64,000 bases of DNA. Origin: Frigoribacterium sp. Leaf8 (lineage in GTDB: Bacteria; Actinomycetota; Actinomycetes; Actinomycetales; Microbacteriaceae). Location: assembly GCF_001421165.1 (NCBI RefSeq), contig NZ_LMKB01000001.1:393184-457183 (forward strand). The letters run 5' to 3'. This document shows positions 1 through 8,781 of the stretch, in pieces (within the stretch, counting starts at the first letter, position 1; each line of letters opens with the position of its first letter). A program made the translations under genes and the position numbers. The notes under the pieces were generated by a model. It worked only from the letters and a program-made list of their open reading frames with translations, was not told where the DNA came from and did not search any database.

Positions 1-921
1 GCGCACCCCGGCGCGCGCGAGGGCCCGCACCATGGGCTCGGCGCGCAGGGCGTCGCTCCAGGTCCATCGGACGACGGTGTGAACGCCGGGCAGCGCCCGC
101 AGATCGTCCTCGCGCCGCTTCTCGTCGATCACGACCTGCTCGGGGCTGCGCCCGGCCCGCATCCGTTCGTCGCGGTACTTCACCTCGCCGTCGAACTCGC
201 CGATGACGCCGAACTGCGGCCACCAGAAGTCCACGAAGCCGATGAGGGGGCCCGTCACCGGGAACCGGGCCTGCAACTCGGGCCCCGTGAGCCCGGCGGC
301 CCTCATGCCCGCCCGGCTCAGCGACTCACCCGGCGATTCGGACCGCTCGTCGGCGAACGCGACGGCGACCGCCGCCCGTCGACGCCCGGGCACCCCGGGC
401 CGTGCGGCCAGGGTGGCCTCGAGCGCGGACCGGTCGTACGCACCCGCGTGCAGCCCGTGGTCGAGCACGACGGTCGCCCCGCGCAGGTCGCGCCGGCGCA
501 CGCTGTCGACGGCCGCGCGGGCGGCACCCACCACCGGCAACCCGTCGACCGTGTCGATCTCGCCGTCGCCGAGGGGCGCCGCGTGCTGGTGGACGGACCC
601 GGTCACCTTGTCACGAGCGCGCTGACGTGCCACGACGTGCACCCTCCGAGGCCACTCGCCCAGCAGCGGAAACCCCCGAATGGCGAGGGCGGACTCGTGG
701 GCGACGACGGCGTCCGGTCCGAGCCGGGGCAGCACCGCGTGCACGCGGGCGGTGTGCTGCGACGCCGGGCCGAGCGACCGCCAGTCGTCCGTCCGGACGT
801 ACACGCCGGCGGCGAGCCTCACCGCGAGGCCACGTCGCGCGTCCCGCTCGATGGACGAGGCATCCACGCCGTCGTCGACGAGCCGGGACCGACGGATGAG
901 CAGGCCTGACGTGTCGCGCAT
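1..921 (-). CDS. DUF559/AbiEi-like protein with nuclease-like C-terminal domain (partial)
   Basis: The frame opens at ATG 921 and is still open at base 1, so 307 residues are visible and the C-terminus lies outside the window. The N-terminal third (VRLAAGVYVRTDDW, then AHESALAIRGFPLLG) resembles the AbiEi-like winged-helix region common in actinobacterial proteins. From about residue 226 there is FVDFWWPQFGVIGEFDG, VKYRD, EKRREDDLRAL and VVRWTW, the acidic/Lys pattern of DUF559/Vsr-like nuclease folds. Activity is unproven. No antitoxin or toxin partner is visible on the window side, so it is not called a toxin-antitoxin member. Confidence 0.75.
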   Translation of the reverse strand, partial: MRDTSGLLIRRSRLVDDGVDASSIERDARRGLAVRLAAGVYVRTDDWRSLGPASQHTARVHAVLPRLGPDAVVAHESALAIRGFPLLGEWPRRVHVVARQRARDKVTGSVHQHAAPLGDGEIDTVDGLPVVGAARAAVDSVRRRDLRGATVVLDHGLHAGAYDRSALEATLAARPGVPGRRRAAVAVAFADERSESPGESLSRAGMRAAGLTGPELQARFPVTGPLIGFVDFWWPQFGVIGEFDGEVKYRDERMRAGRSPEQVVIDEKRREDDLRALPGVHTVVRWTWSDALRAEPMVRALARAGVR

Positions 922-1062
922 CGGTCCAGCCTGGCCGAGCGCCGTCAGGGACGGGGCCAGCGCCTCCTCGCCTGTGGAGAGGCGCTGGGCGACACCCCCG
1001 AACCGGCGAGACACCCCGAGATCCGCGGGTGTCACGCCGCGCCGGGGGTGTTGCGAGCGCCG

Positions 1063-1611
1063 CTAGTGCAGGGCGCCGACGGAGGCGAGGGCGCTGCGCA
1101 GCAGGGTGCCGCGCCCGCCCTCCATCTCGGCGGCGACCTCGTCGGAGGCGGCCTGGTGCGGCGTCAGCCAGGTGAGCTCGAGGGCGTCCTGCCGCGGGTC
1201 GCACGTGCCCGTGACGGGCACCACGTACGCGAGCGACACCGCGTGCTGACGAGGGTCGGTGTAGACCGACGAACCGGGCAGCGGGAAGTACTCGGCGACC
1301 TGGAACGGCACCGGAGACGGCGGCAGCTGGGGGAAGGCCATCGGCCCCAGGTCTTTCTCGAGGTGGCGGAACAGCGCGGTGCGCAGGCTCTCGCCGTACA
1401 TCACCCGGCCCGACACGAGCATGCGCGAGATCGACCCCTCGTCGGAGGCGCGGAGCAGCACCCCGACCTCGGTCACGACCCCGAGGCCGTCGGTCCGCAC
1501 GGGCACGGCCTCGACGTAGAGGATCGGCAGGTGCTGCCGCGCCTGGAAGAGCTCGTCCTCCGAGAGCCAGCCGGGATTGGGGTCGGGGTCGGGTGTCCGC
1601 ACGGAGCTCAT
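1063..1611 (-). CDS. DUF4916 (NUDIX-like) protein
   Basis: This 182-residue protein matches actinobacterial DUF4916 proteins, which have a NUDIX-like fold. Recognisable stretches are GWLSEDELFQARQHLPI near the N-terminus, VGVLLRASDEGSISRMLVSG in the middle and ESLRTALFRHLEKDLGP where a NUDIX box would be. The canonical GX5EX7REUXEEXGU catalytic signature is not intact, so hydrolase activity is doubtful. ATG 1611 follows TAAGAAT after five bases, compatible with a leaderless start. It is divergent from the esterase gene at 1710. The substrate is unknown. Confidence 0.75.
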   Translation of the reverse strand: MSSVRTPDPDPNPGWLSEDELFQARQHLPILYVEAVPVRTDGLGVVTEVGVLLRASDEGSISRMLVSGRVMYGESLRTALFRHLEKDLGPMAFPQLPPSPVPFQVAEYFPLPGSSVYTDPRQHAVSLAYVVPVTGTCDPRQDALELTWLTPHQAASDEVAAEMEGGRGTLLRSALASVGALH

Positions 1612-1697
1612 GGGCCATTCTTACCGGCTCGGGGGCCCGATCGCGTGACGTGACGCTACGGGCGAACAGCACCGGCCCCGATGTCGGCACCCGTCGC

Positions 1698-1703
1698 TAG
1701 GCT
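1698..1703 (+). promoter_or_regulatory. -10 box of esterase gene, leaderless spacing
   Basis: TAGGCT lies six bases before ATG 1710, with no Shine-Dalgarno between. Transcription would start at or next to the start codon. Confidence 0.5.
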
Positions 1704-1709
1704 CGGCCC

Positions 1710-2423
1710 ATGGTGCAGATCGACCCGTCCCTCGTCCAGTGGTCCGCCGTCGAGGCCGAGCGTGACGGGCGTCCCCTGCTCGTGTTGCTGCACGGCGTGG
1801 GCTCGCACGAGGGCGACCTGATCGCGCTCGCCCCCTACCTGCCGCAGCAGTTCGTGGTCGCGTCGCTGCGGGCACCACTGCCCCACGGCGACGGCTTCTC
1901 GTGGTACCCGCTGTCGACTCCCGGCGCACCCGATCCGGGCGCCGTCGACGACGCGGCCGAGGCCGTGCTCGCCTGGCTCGACTCGCTCGGGGCGCACCAT
2001 CCGTCCGTCAGCCTGCTCGGGTTCTCGCAGGGCGGGTCGCTCTCGCTGCAGCTGCTCCGTCACGCGCCCGAGCGGTTCGCGTTCGCGGCCGTGCTCGCCG
2101 GGTTCGTGGTCCCCGCCGCGGGCGACGACGCCACGCTCGAGCGCGCGGCCGCACGCGACGACGCCGTCACGGCCGCCCGCCCCGCCGTCTTCTACGGTCG
2201 CGGCGACGTCGACCAGGTCATCCCCGCCGACGCCGTCGAGCGCACGTCCGCCTGGCTCGAGACGCACGCCGACGCCGAGCAGACCGTCTACCCCGGGCTG
2301 GCCCACGGCATCTCGCAAGAAGAACTCGACGACCTCAACGCGTTCATCGGTCGCGTCACCGCCGCGCCGGTGGTCGACGGCGGTGCCTCCGTGGTGGCCG
2401 GCGAGGCCGCCTCCGCCGACTGA
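1710..2423 (+). CDS. alpha/beta hydrolase, phospholipase/carboxylesterase type
   Basis: This 237-residue cytoplasmic hydrolase has the small carboxylesterase layout: LLVLLHGVGSHEGD as oxyanion-hole strand (about residues 23-36), LLGFSQGGSLS with the nucleophile Ser near residue 105, an acid region at GRGDVDQVIP (about 168-177) and the His at LAHGIS (about 199). The family hydrolyses short acyl esters or lysophospholipids; the substrate here is not deducible. The last 20 residues are Ala/Val/Gly-rich and probably dispensable. The SIMPL-domain gene follows 52 bases downstream and may be co-transcribed. Confidence 0.85.
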   Translation: MVQIDPSLVQWSAVEAERDGRPLLVLLHGVGSHEGDLIALAPYLPQQFVVASLRAPLPHGDGFSWYPLSTPGAPDPGAVDDAAEAVLAWLDSLGAHHPSVSLLGFSQGGSLSLQLLRHAPERFAFAAVLAGFVVPAAGDDATLERAAARDDAVTAARPAVFYGRGDVDQVIPADAVERTSAWLETHADAEQTVYPGLAHGISQEELDDLNAFIGRVTAAPVVDGGASVVAGEAASAD

Positions 2424-2475
2424 CCACCGGGCCCCACCCGGCCCCGCACCACCCGACGAACGAAGGAGGCGCGCG

Positions 2476-3153
2476 ATGGCGACGCTCTCGGTGTCCGGTT
2501 CCGCCACCCACCGCCACCGTGCCGAGCGCGGCGTCGTCCACCTCGCCGTGGGCTTCGACGGCGACGACCGCGAGGAGGTCGTCCGCGACACCGCCGCGGT
2601 GCACTCCCGCCTCACCGAACAGGCCACTGCCTGGCGCCGCCAGGAGGCCGCCACCTGGTGGAGCGCACAGAGCGTCACGGTCGCGGTCGAGACCGAGGCG
2701 ACGACCGACCGGGGCGACGGGGCCGACGCGACCCGCGCCTCCTCGGTGGTGCGGTTCCGCACCCGGGCCGCCGTCGACGTGCGGTTCAGCGACTTCGACG
2801 CGTTGGCGTCGTGGGTGGGCGACGTCGCCGTCGAACCGGGCGTCACCGTCGAGTGGATCGAGTGGTCGCTCAGCCACGACCGCCGGCCCGAGGTCGAGAA
2901 GGCCGTGCGGGTCGCCGCGATCGCCGACGCGGTCACCCGGGCCGGCGACTACGCCGGGGCGCTCGGGCTCGGTCGGCCGACGCTGCAGTCGGTCTTCGAG
3001 CCGGGGTTGCGGCCCGGCGCGCCCGGTGGGGGCAGCCCGTTCGGCCTGGCCCGTGCCGTCGCGACGTTCTCGTCGGGCGGCCCCGTGACGTTCGACCTGC
3101 ACCCGGACGACATCGAGGTCACCGCCGAGGTCAGCGCCGACTTCGTCGCCTGA
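2476..3153 (+). CDS. SIMPL domain (DUF541) protein
   Basis: This 225-residue protein fits the SIMPL/DUF541 family: it begins MATLSVSGSATHRHRAERGVV, the usual repeated beta-strand opening, and ends with a beta-rich half (VTFDLHPDDIEVTAEVSADF). ATG 2476 was chosen because GGAGG at 2465-2469 sits six bases before it; the frame is open further upstream but lacks such a site. The ribosome site is itself a copy of the dispersed GGAGGCGCG motif. Family members are often exported, but no signal peptide is visible, so this one is probably cytoplasmic. The role is unknown. Confidence 0.8.
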   Translation: MATLSVSGSATHRHRAERGVVHLAVGFDGDDREEVVRDTAAVHSRLTEQATAWRRQEAATWWSAQSVTVAVETEATTDRGDGADATRASSVVRFRTRAAVDVRFSDFDALASWVGDVAVEPGVTVEWIEWSLSHDRRPEVEKAVRVAAIADAVTRAGDYAGALGLGRPTLQSVFEPGLRPGAPGGGSPFGLARAVATFSSGGPVTFDLHPDDIEVTAEVSADFVA

Positions 3154-3183
3154 CCCGTCTCCGGGCCCGACCGACCGGCAGGC

Positions 3184-3225
3184 CCGCCTCCCGCCTCCCG
3201 CCTCCCGCCTCCCGCCTCCCGCCTC
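3184..3225. repeat. six tandem copies of a 7-bp unit (CCGCCTC)
   Basis: Six consecutive CCGCCTC units fill the gap between the convergent SIMPL and acetyltransferase genes. The last unit runs into the acetyltransferase stop codon at 3224-3226. No stem-loop is formed. Confidence 0.9.
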
Positions 3226-4363
3226 ACAGCAGCCGGTGCCACACTCCCTCGACGCCGATCGGCACGAACCCGACGGCCTCGTTGACCGCGAGCATGGGCC
3301 GGTTCTCCTCGGCGTTGAAGGTCAGCACGGACGGGCGTCCCGGCTTCTCGACGACGAGTCGGTCCAGGTTGGCGACCTTGACGAGCCAGCCCAGCCGGTG
3401 CCCGCGGTGCTCACGCCGCACGAGGGTCATCTGCTGCATGGCGGGCCGCGACGCGTCGTCGGGCACCGCGAGGTCGGAGCACGCGACGAGTCGGCCGGTC
3501 GGCACGTGCTCGGCCGCCGCGGTCAGCGAGGCCCGCCCGCTCGCGGCGCGTCGCTGCTCGGCCTCGACCAGGCGGTCGACGGTCCAGACGTCCTCGGGCT
3601 CCGGCACGTCACCCGTCGGTGCGTCGGTGCTCAACGCGGTCGCCATCGCCGCGACGTCGGACCGCCAGCGCGGAGGCGTGGGGCCGGACCAGGTGTGGAC
3701 GCGGTACTCGTCCCCCGCCGCGGCGAGCGCCTCGGAGCGGATCGCGGCCAGCGCCTCCTCGTCGACCGGCAGGGGCAGGCGGCTGATGCGCTCGACCTGG
3801 CCGAGCGCGTAGCCGCGCGAGAGCGCGAACCGGACCTCCGAGGAGGCGCGGGGCACCCATCCGTGACCGGTCGAGGCCTCGAGGCGGTCGCCCGGGTCGG
3901 GGCGCGAGCCCTGGCCGGACGCGACGAAGGAGATCGCGTCGGTCCTGCCCGCCGCGCGGGCGACGGCCTCGACGTGGTCGAGCAGGGCCGTGCCGAGCCC
4001 CCGGCGGCGGTGCTCGGGGGCGACGGCGACCCAGAGCCAGCAGGTCGTGACGGTCGGGTCGGCGAGCGTCTCGTAGGTGGCCTGTCCGACGATGCGACCA
4101 CCGGACCGCACCACGAACAACCGCCGCGGCGTGAACCGGTCGTGCCACTGCGGCAACTGTTCGGCCGGGCCGAAGTCGAGGTCGCCGAAGCCGAGCACTT
4201 CGGCCTGGACGGCGTTCTCGAGGCCGATGGCCTCGACGTAGGCGGCGACGCGTGCGGCGCGGTTGGGTTCGGCGTCGTGGCCGACATCGGCGTCGGCTCC
4301 GGCGTCGGAACGGGGCTCGAGGGTGTCGGGCACGACGATCTCGTCGATCACGATGTCGGTCAC
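3224..4363 (-). CDS. GNAT family N-acetyltransferase with two GNAT domains
   Basis: This 379-residue protein carries two acetyltransferase folds. The first spans about residues 70-170, with the acetyl-CoA loop in VAVAPEHRRRGLGTALLDHV. The second spans about 240-379, with MTLVRREHRGHRLGWLVK and the C-terminal NRPMLAVNEAVGFVP strand. Tandem GNAT proteins of this length are common in actinobacteria and include mycothiol synthase-like enzymes, but the sequence does not show the substrate. GTG 4363 is preferred because GGAG precedes it by five bases. The first 30 residues are acidic and probably unstructured. Confidence 0.8.
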   Translation of the reverse strand: MTDIVIDEIVVPDTLEPRSDAGADADVGHDAEPNRAARVAAYVEAIGLENAVQAEVLGFGDLDFGPAEQLPQWHDRFTPRRLFVVRSGGRIVGQATYETLADPTVTTCWLWVAVAPEHRRRGLGTALLDHVEAVARAAGRTDAISFVASGQGSRPDPGDRLEASTGHGWVPRASSEVRFALSRGYALGQVERISRLPLPVDEEALAAIRSEALAAAGDEYRVHTWSGPTPPRWRSDVAAMATALSTDAPTGDVPEPEDVWTVDRLVEAEQRRAASGRASLTAAAEHVPTGRLVACSDLAVPDDASRPAMQQMTLVRREHRGHRLGWLVKVANLDRLVVEKPGRPSVLTFNAEENRPMLAVNEAVGFVPIGVEGVWHRLL

Positions 4364-4489
4364 GGGGGCTCCGGGGTCGAGGCGGGGACGTGGTCCGCCG
4401 CCCGGCAGGGCAGCCGACCAGGGTAGCGCCGTCCTCGGCCTCCGCGCCAGGGGGGAGACGGCTCGACCCGCGGCGCGTAGAACGGGGCG

Positions 4490-4915
4490 ATGAGCGATCC
4501 CTTCGACCTCGGACGGTACGTCGACGCGCAGGACGCCGGCGGCACCCACGACCAGGCCCTGGCCGAACTGCGCCGCGGGCGGAAGACCTCGCACTGGATG
4601 TGGTTCGTCTTCCCGCAGATCGCCGGCCTCGGCCGCAGCGGCATGGACCGCACCTACGCGATCCGATCGCTCGACGAGGCGCGGGCCTACCTCGCCCATC
4701 CCCTGCTCGGCCCGCGCCTGCGCGAGGCGGCGGGCGTCGCGGCCCGGGCGGACGCCGCGAGCGCCGGCGAGCTGATGGGCGGGATCGACGCCCTCAAGCT
4801 GCGCTCGTCGATGACCCTGTTCGCCCGGGCCGACCCGGCCGAACCCGAGTTCCGGGCCGTGCTCGATCGCTGGTTCGACGGCGTCGAGGACGACCTGACC
4901 GTCGCCCGCCTCTGA
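4490..4915 (+). CDS. DUF1810 domain protein
   Basis: The 141-residue protein has the DUF1810 hallmarks: FDLGRYVDAQ at the start, TSHWMWFVFPQIAGLGRS and AIRSLDEARAYLAHPLLGPR in the middle, and KLRSSMTLFA. The fold is a calpastatin-like all-helical domain and the biochemical role is unknown. TAGAAC ends six bases before ATG 4490, so the message may be leaderless. It is divergent from the double GNAT gene. Confidence 0.85.
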   Translation: MSDPFDLGRYVDAQDAGGTHDQALAELRRGRKTSHWMWFVFPQIAGLGRSGMDRTYAIRSLDEARAYLAHPLLGPRLREAAGVAARADAASAGELMGGIDALKLRSSMTLFARADPAEPEFRAVLDRWFDGVEDDLTVARL

Positions 4916-4960
4916 GCCCGTCCGCGACCGTCCGTCGGGCGACGGCTCCTCCCCGGACGA

Positions 4961-4997
4961 GGAGGCGCGGGTCGTCGCCCCCAGGCGCCGCGCCTCC
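4961..4997. terminator. hairpin from an inverted pair of the dispersed motif
   Basis: GGAGGCGCGG (4961-4970) and CCGCGCCTCC (4988-4997) form a perfect 10-bp stem with a 17-base loop just after the DUF1810 gene. There is no T-tract, so an intrinsic terminator role is inferred from position only. Confidence 0.5.
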
Positions 4998-5021
4998 CCT
5001 GCCGGTGTCGGCTCCCCCGGC

Positions 5022-5027
5022 TACGCT
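5022..5027 (+). promoter_or_regulatory. -10 box of proline iminopeptidase, leaderless spacing
   Basis: TACGCT lies seven bases before ATG 5035, and no ribosome-binding sequence is present. Confidence 0.5.
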
Positions 5028-5034
5028 CGTCCGC

Positions 5035-6030
5035 ATGCGCCAGCTCTACCCCGAGATCGAACCCCACGACTCCGGCCTGCTCGACGTCGGCGACGGCCAG
5101 AAGGTCTGGTGGGAAGAATGCGGCGACCCCGACGGCAAGCCGGTGGTCTTCCTGCACGGCGGGCCCGGCAGCGGGTCCTCACCCGCGCACCGCCGCCTGT
5201 TCGACCCCGACCGGTACCGCATCGTGCTGCTCGACCAACGTGGGGCGGGTCGCAGCACACCCCACGCCGGCACGTTCGGCACCGACCTCTCGACGAACAC
5301 GACCCGCCACCTCGTGGCCGATCTCGAGACCCTGCGCGAGCACCTGGGCATCGACCGCTGGCAGGTGTTCGGCGGCTCGTGGGGCTCGACCCTCGCGCTC
5401 GCCTACGCCGAGACCCACCCCGACCGCGTCACCGAGCTCGTGCTGCGCGGCATCTTCACCCTGCGACAGAGCGAGCTCGACTGGTTCTACGAGGGCGCGG
5501 CGTCGAACGTCCTGCCCGACCGGTGGCAGGGCTACCTCGCCCCGGTGCCCCCCGACGAGCGACGCCCCGGCGGGCTGATCGAGGCCTATGCGCGACTCCT
5601 CGCCGATCCCGACCCCGCCGTCCACGGGCCCGCCGCCGTGGCCTGGTCGTCGTGGGAGGCCTCGGCGATCACCCTGCTGCCCCGCCCCGACCTGGTCGAG
5701 CGGTACTCCGACCCGGCGTTCGCGCTGGCCTTCGCCCGCATCGAGAACCACTACTTCGTCCATCGCGGCTTCCTCGACGAGGGCCAGCTGATCCGCGACG
5801 CTCACCTCGTCTCGCACATCCCGACGGTCATCGTGCAGGGCCGCTACGACCTGTGCACGCCGGCGACGACGGCTTTCGACCTGCACGCCGCCCTGCCCGG
5901 CGCCGAGTTCGTCCTGGTCGACGACGCCGGCCACGCGTTCGACGAGCCGGGCATCCTCGACGCGCTCATCTCGGCGACCGACCGCTTCGCGTCCGAGTCG
6001 ACGCCCTCGCGTGACGAGGCGAGCCGATGA
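5035..6030 (+). CDS. pip: proline iminopeptidase
   Basis: This 331-residue alpha/beta hydrolase of peptidase family S33 removes N-terminal proline from peptides. It shows the family hallmarks: FLHGGPGSGSSPAHRRLFDP (about residues 38-57, oxyanion hole), VLLDQRGAGRSTPH, FGGSWGSTLALAYAE with the nucleophile Ser near residue 114, and the acid/His pair in QGRYDLCTP and DDAGHAF near the C-terminus. Length and motif order match typical cytoplasmic Pip. The frame is open far upstream, but homology begins at ATG 5035. Its stop overlaps the next gene by four bases (ATGA), so translation of the two is coupled. Confidence 0.92.
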   Translation: MRQLYPEIEPHDSGLLDVGDGQKVWWEECGDPDGKPVVFLHGGPGSGSSPAHRRLFDPDRYRIVLLDQRGAGRSTPHAGTFGTDLSTNTTRHLVADLETLREHLGIDRWQVFGGSWGSTLALAYAETHPDRVTELVLRGIFTLRQSELDWFYEGAASNVLPDRWQGYLAPVPPDERRPGGLIEAYARLLADPDPAVHGPAAVAWSSWEASAITLLPRPDLVERYSDPAFALAFARIENHYFVHRGFLDEGQLIRDAHLVSHIPTVIVQGRYDLCTPATTAFDLHAALPGAEFVLVDDAGHAFDEPGILDALISATDRFASESTPSRDEASR

Positions 6031-6884
6031 CCGTCGTCCTCGCCGGCTGCGGCGACCTCGGCACCGAGGCGGCCCTGCGCTTCGCGGCCCTGGGGCACCA
6101 CGTCCTCGGGCTTCGTCGCTCGGCCGAGAAGCTGCCCGCGTCGATCGACGGCGTGTCGATCGACCTCGGCGCCACCCGGCCCCCATTGCCCGACGACACC
6201 GAGATCGTCGTCGTCGCCCTCTCGGCCGGGTCCCGCGACGTCGACACCTACCGGGCGTCCTACGTCGACGGCCTGCGGAACGTCCTCGACGCGCTCGACG
6301 AGGCGGGGGCCTCCGACGCCCGGGTGCTGTTCGTCTCGTCGACCGCCGTGTACGACGTCGACGACGGCAGCGTCGTCGACGAGACCACGCCGGCGACCGG
6401 CGCCTCCCCCACGGCCGAGGTCATCCTCGAGGCCGAGGCCCTGCTGCACGCGCGTCGTCCCGACGGCATCGTCCTGCGCCTCGGCGGCATCTACGGCCCG
6501 GGCCGGGAGCGACTGATCACCCAGGTGCGCGACGGTGACGCGCGACTGGCCGAGCCGGCCGGCAGCTCCCCCCACACGAACCGCATCCACCGTGACGACG
6601 CGGCGGCCGCGATCGTGCACCTCACCACCACCTCGGCGCCGACCGACGTCCTGTACGTGGGGGTCGACGACGAGCCGTCGAGGCTCGACGACGTGCTGAC
6701 GTTCGTGGCCGACGAACTGGGGTCGCCCGTGCCGCCGAGCGCACCTCCTCGGGGTCGTCAGGCGGGCGGCGACAAGCGGTTGTCGAACGCACGACTGCGC
6801 GGCACGGGGTTCACCTTCGAGTACCCCACCTTCCGCGAGGGGTACCGGGCCGTGATCGCGGGCGAGGGCGTGCGGCACCCCTGA
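6027..6884 (+). CDS. NAD(P)-binding epimerase-like protein (YeeZ type)
   Basis: The 285-residue protein has a Rossmann N-terminus (VVLAGCGDLGTEAALRFAAL), a VLFVSSTAVYDV strand and LRLGGIYGPGRER, as in extended SDR proteins such as YeeZ. A clear YxxxK pair in the usual place is missing, so it may bind a nucleotide-sugar or dinucleotide without classical epimerase chemistry. ATG 6027 overlaps the pip stop (6028-6030), indicating an operon. The substrate is unknown. Confidence 0.75.
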   Translation: MTVVLAGCGDLGTEAALRFAALGHHVLGLRRSAEKLPASIDGVSIDLGATRPPLPDDTEIVVVALSAGSRDVDTYRASYVDGLRNVLDALDEAGASDARVLFVSSTAVYDVDDGSVVDETTPATGASPTAEVILEAEALLHARRPDGIVLRLGGIYGPGRERLITQVRDGDARLAEPAGSSPHTNRIHRDDAAAAIVHLTTTSAPTDVLYVGVDDEPSRLDDVLTFVADELGSPVPPSAPPRGRQAGGDKRLSNARLRGTGFTFEYPTFREGYRAVIAGEGVRHP

Positions 6885-6933
6885 GCCGGGCCCAGCCCGG
6901 GCCAGGCGATGCGGGCCTGTCGGACCGACGCCC

Positions 6934-7030
6934 GCAGGTGCGGGCCGGGTGGGCCCACGCCCGCCGGTGCGGGCCGGGTGGGCCCACGCCCGCCGGTACG
7001 GGCCGGGTGGGCCCACGCCCGCCGGTCCGG
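6934..7030. repeat. 29-bp tandem repeat, three copies plus a partial
   Basis: Three near-identical 29-bp units (6934-6962, 6963-6991, 6992-7020) and ten bases of a fourth lie between the convergent epimerase and SDR genes. Each unit contains GGGCCGGGTGGGCCC, a short palindrome-like core. The units are contiguous, without spacers. The rest of the 269-bp gap holds nothing I recognise. Confidence 0.9.
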
Positions 7031-7153
7031 ACTGGGGGGTCACGTCGCCCGCCTCGCCCGCCTCGCGCGCGAGGACGCCGCCCAGCGGACCGGGCACCGC
7101 GTGGTGTCGCGGGGCCCGGTCCACTGGACGGCGTCCTCGAGGGCGGAGGGTGA

Positions 7154-8047
7154 TCAGTGGATCGGCGTGCCACCCGTCACGGCGATGGTCTCGCCGCTGA
7201 TGTAGCTCGACTCCTGGCTCGCCAGGAAGACGAACGACGGGGCGAGCTCGACGGCCTGGCCCGGGCGGCCGTAGGCGGCCTCCGAGCCGAAGCTCTCGAT
7301 CTTCTCGTTCGGCACGAAGGCGGGCTGCAGCGGCGTCCAGACGGGGCCGGGCGCGACGCCGTTGACGCGGATGCCGCGTTCGGCCAGCTGCTGGGCCATG
7401 GCGCGGGTCCAGTTGGCGATGCCGGCCTTCGACACGGCGTACTCGGCGAGGTCGGGCGAGGGCTGGAAGCCCTGGATCGACGAGGTCGTGATGATCGAGG
7501 CCCCTGGCTTCAGGTGCGTCGAGGCGGCCTTGGTCAACCAGAACAGCGGGAAGATGTTGGCCTTGAGGACGTGGTCGAGCGTCTCGGTCTCGAAGTCGTC
7601 GATGCTGCTGACGGTCGGCATGACGCCGGCGATGATCGCCAGGATGTCGAGGCCGCCGAGCTCGGCGACCGTCTTCTCGACGACGTCGACGTTGGTCTGC
7701 TCGACCTGCAAGTCGCCGGGCAACAGCACGGCGGTACGACCGGCCTCGCGGACGAGTGCGGCGACCTCTTCGGCCTGGGACTGCTCCTCGGCGAGGTAGC
7801 TCAGCGCGACGTCGGCACCCTCGCGGGCGAAGGCGATGGCCGTCGCGCGGCCGATGCCGCTGTCGGCACCGGTGACGAGGGCCTTGCGACCGGCCAGGCG
7901 ACCGCTGCCGACGTAGCTGGTCTCGCCGTGGTCGGGCTCGGGCTTCATGGCGTGGACGTCGCCGGGAGCGCTCTGCTGCTGGTGCTCGAACGGAGGCTGG
8001 GGGTACTGGGTGACGGGGTTCTGCGGGGTGTACATGTTGTCTGCCAT
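7154..8047 (-). CDS. SDR oxidoreductase, general stress protein 39 / YhdF type
   Basis: The 297-residue short-chain dehydrogenase belongs to the subgroup with a Pro/Gln-rich N-terminal extension (MYTPQNPVTQYPQPPFEHQQ). The NAD(P) site is ALVTGADSGIGRATAIA (about residues 55-71) and the catalytic region is SSIQGFQPSPDLAEYAVSKA, giving Ser, Tyr and Lys. The C-terminus SGETIAVTGGTPIH is typical. ATG 8047 is preceded by a GGGGG ribosome site. Related Gram-positive genes are stress-induced; regulation here is not visible. Confidence 0.85.
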   Translation of the reverse strand: MADNMYTPQNPVTQYPQPPFEHQQQSAPGDVHAMKPEPDHGETSYVGSGRLAGRKALVTGADSGIGRATAIAFAREGADVALSYLAEEQSQAEEVAALVREAGRTAVLLPGDLQVEQTNVDVVEKTVAELGGLDILAIIAGVMPTVSSIDDFETETLDHVLKANIFPLFWLTKAASTHLKPGASIITTSSIQGFQPSPDLAEYAVSKAGIANWTRAMAQQLAERGIRVNGVAPGPVWTPLQPAFVPNEKIESFGSEAAYGRPGQAVELAPSFVFLASQESSYISGETIAVTGGTPIH

Positions 8048-8169
8048 GCCCCCGGTGTACGCGGCGGAGCGAGCGTGCCGGCCCAGCTTGTACCCCGGTC
8101 GGGGGTGACGTCGGCGGCGCGGAGCGACGACAGGAACCGAGGAGGCGCGGCACCACCCCCGGGGAAAGA

Positions 8170-8175
8170 TACGGT
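8170..8175 (+). promoter_or_regulatory. -10 box of PAP2 gene, leaderless spacing
   Basis: TACGGT ends six bases before GTG 8182. No Shine-Dalgarno is present. Confidence 0.45.
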
Positions 8176-8181
8176 GGTCGC

Positions 8182-8754
8182 GTGCCCCTGCTGCCACTGC
8201 CTTCCGAGACTCCCCGTCAGGTCCTGCCCGCCTGGGTGCTGCGCGCCGACCGACGGGCCGCGAAACGCATCAACTCGGTCAGGGGAGTGCCGGTCGTCGA
8301 CCGCAACCTCAGCCGCCTCAGCCACTTCGCCGACCACGGACTGTTGTGGGCCGCGGTCGCCGCAGGACTCGCCCTCGTCGGCCAGCGTCGTGCCGCGGTG
8401 CGGGGCACCCTGTCGCTCGGTTTCGCCAGTGCCATGGCGAACATCGTCGGCAAGCGCATCTTCGGCGGCAACCGGCCCCTGATCGACGACGTCCCGATCG
8501 AGCGACGTCTACGCAGCCAGCCGCTGTCCGCGTCGTTCCCCTCCGGCCACGCGGCCTGTGCCGCCGGCTTCGTGACGGGCGTCGCCATCGAGTCGCCGGG
8601 AGCCGCGGCAGCCTTGTTGCCGCTGGCCGGTGCGGTCTCGTGGTCGCGCCTCCACGTGGGGGCGCACTGGACGTCCGACGTCGTCGGCGGGCTGCTCATC
8701 GGGTCGGGCGTCGCACTGCTGGGCCGACTCGTGTCGGCACCGCGCGGGCGCTGA
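8182..8754 (+). CDS. PAP2 family phosphatase (membrane)
   Basis: The 190-residue protein carries all three PAP2 signature parts: KRIFGGNRP (about residues 93-101), PSGHAA (about 120-125) and SRLHVGAHWTSDVVGG (about 154-169). It dephosphorylates lipid or isoprenoid phosphates such as phosphatidic acid or undecaprenyl diphosphate; the specific substrate cannot be read. Several hydrophobic helices (SLGFASAMANIVG, AALLPLAGAVSW, VVGGLLIGSGVALLG) place it in the membrane. It ends 28 bases from the convergent aldo/keto reductase gene. Confidence 0.88.
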   Translation: MPLLPLPSETPRQVLPAWVLRADRRAAKRINSVRGVPVVDRNLSRLSHFADHGLLWAAVAAGLALVGQRRAAVRGTLSLGFASAMANIVGKRIFGGNRPLIDDVPIERRLRSQPLSASFPSGHAACAAGFVTGVAIESPGAAAALLPLAGAVSWSRLHVGAHWTSDVVGGLLIGSGVALLGRLVSAPRGR

Positions 8755-8781
8755 CCCCGGGCCGGCCCGCCGGCACCCGGT

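Noticed and set aside
1-921. AbiEi/AbiEii toxin-antitoxin system
   Set aside because: Only the AbiEi-like N-terminal region is present, joined to a DUF559-like domain, and no nucleotidyltransferase toxin partner is visible on the window side.
6934-7030. CRISPR array
   Set aside because: The 29-bp units are contiguous with no spacers and no cas genes are near; the same holds for the 21-bp arrays.
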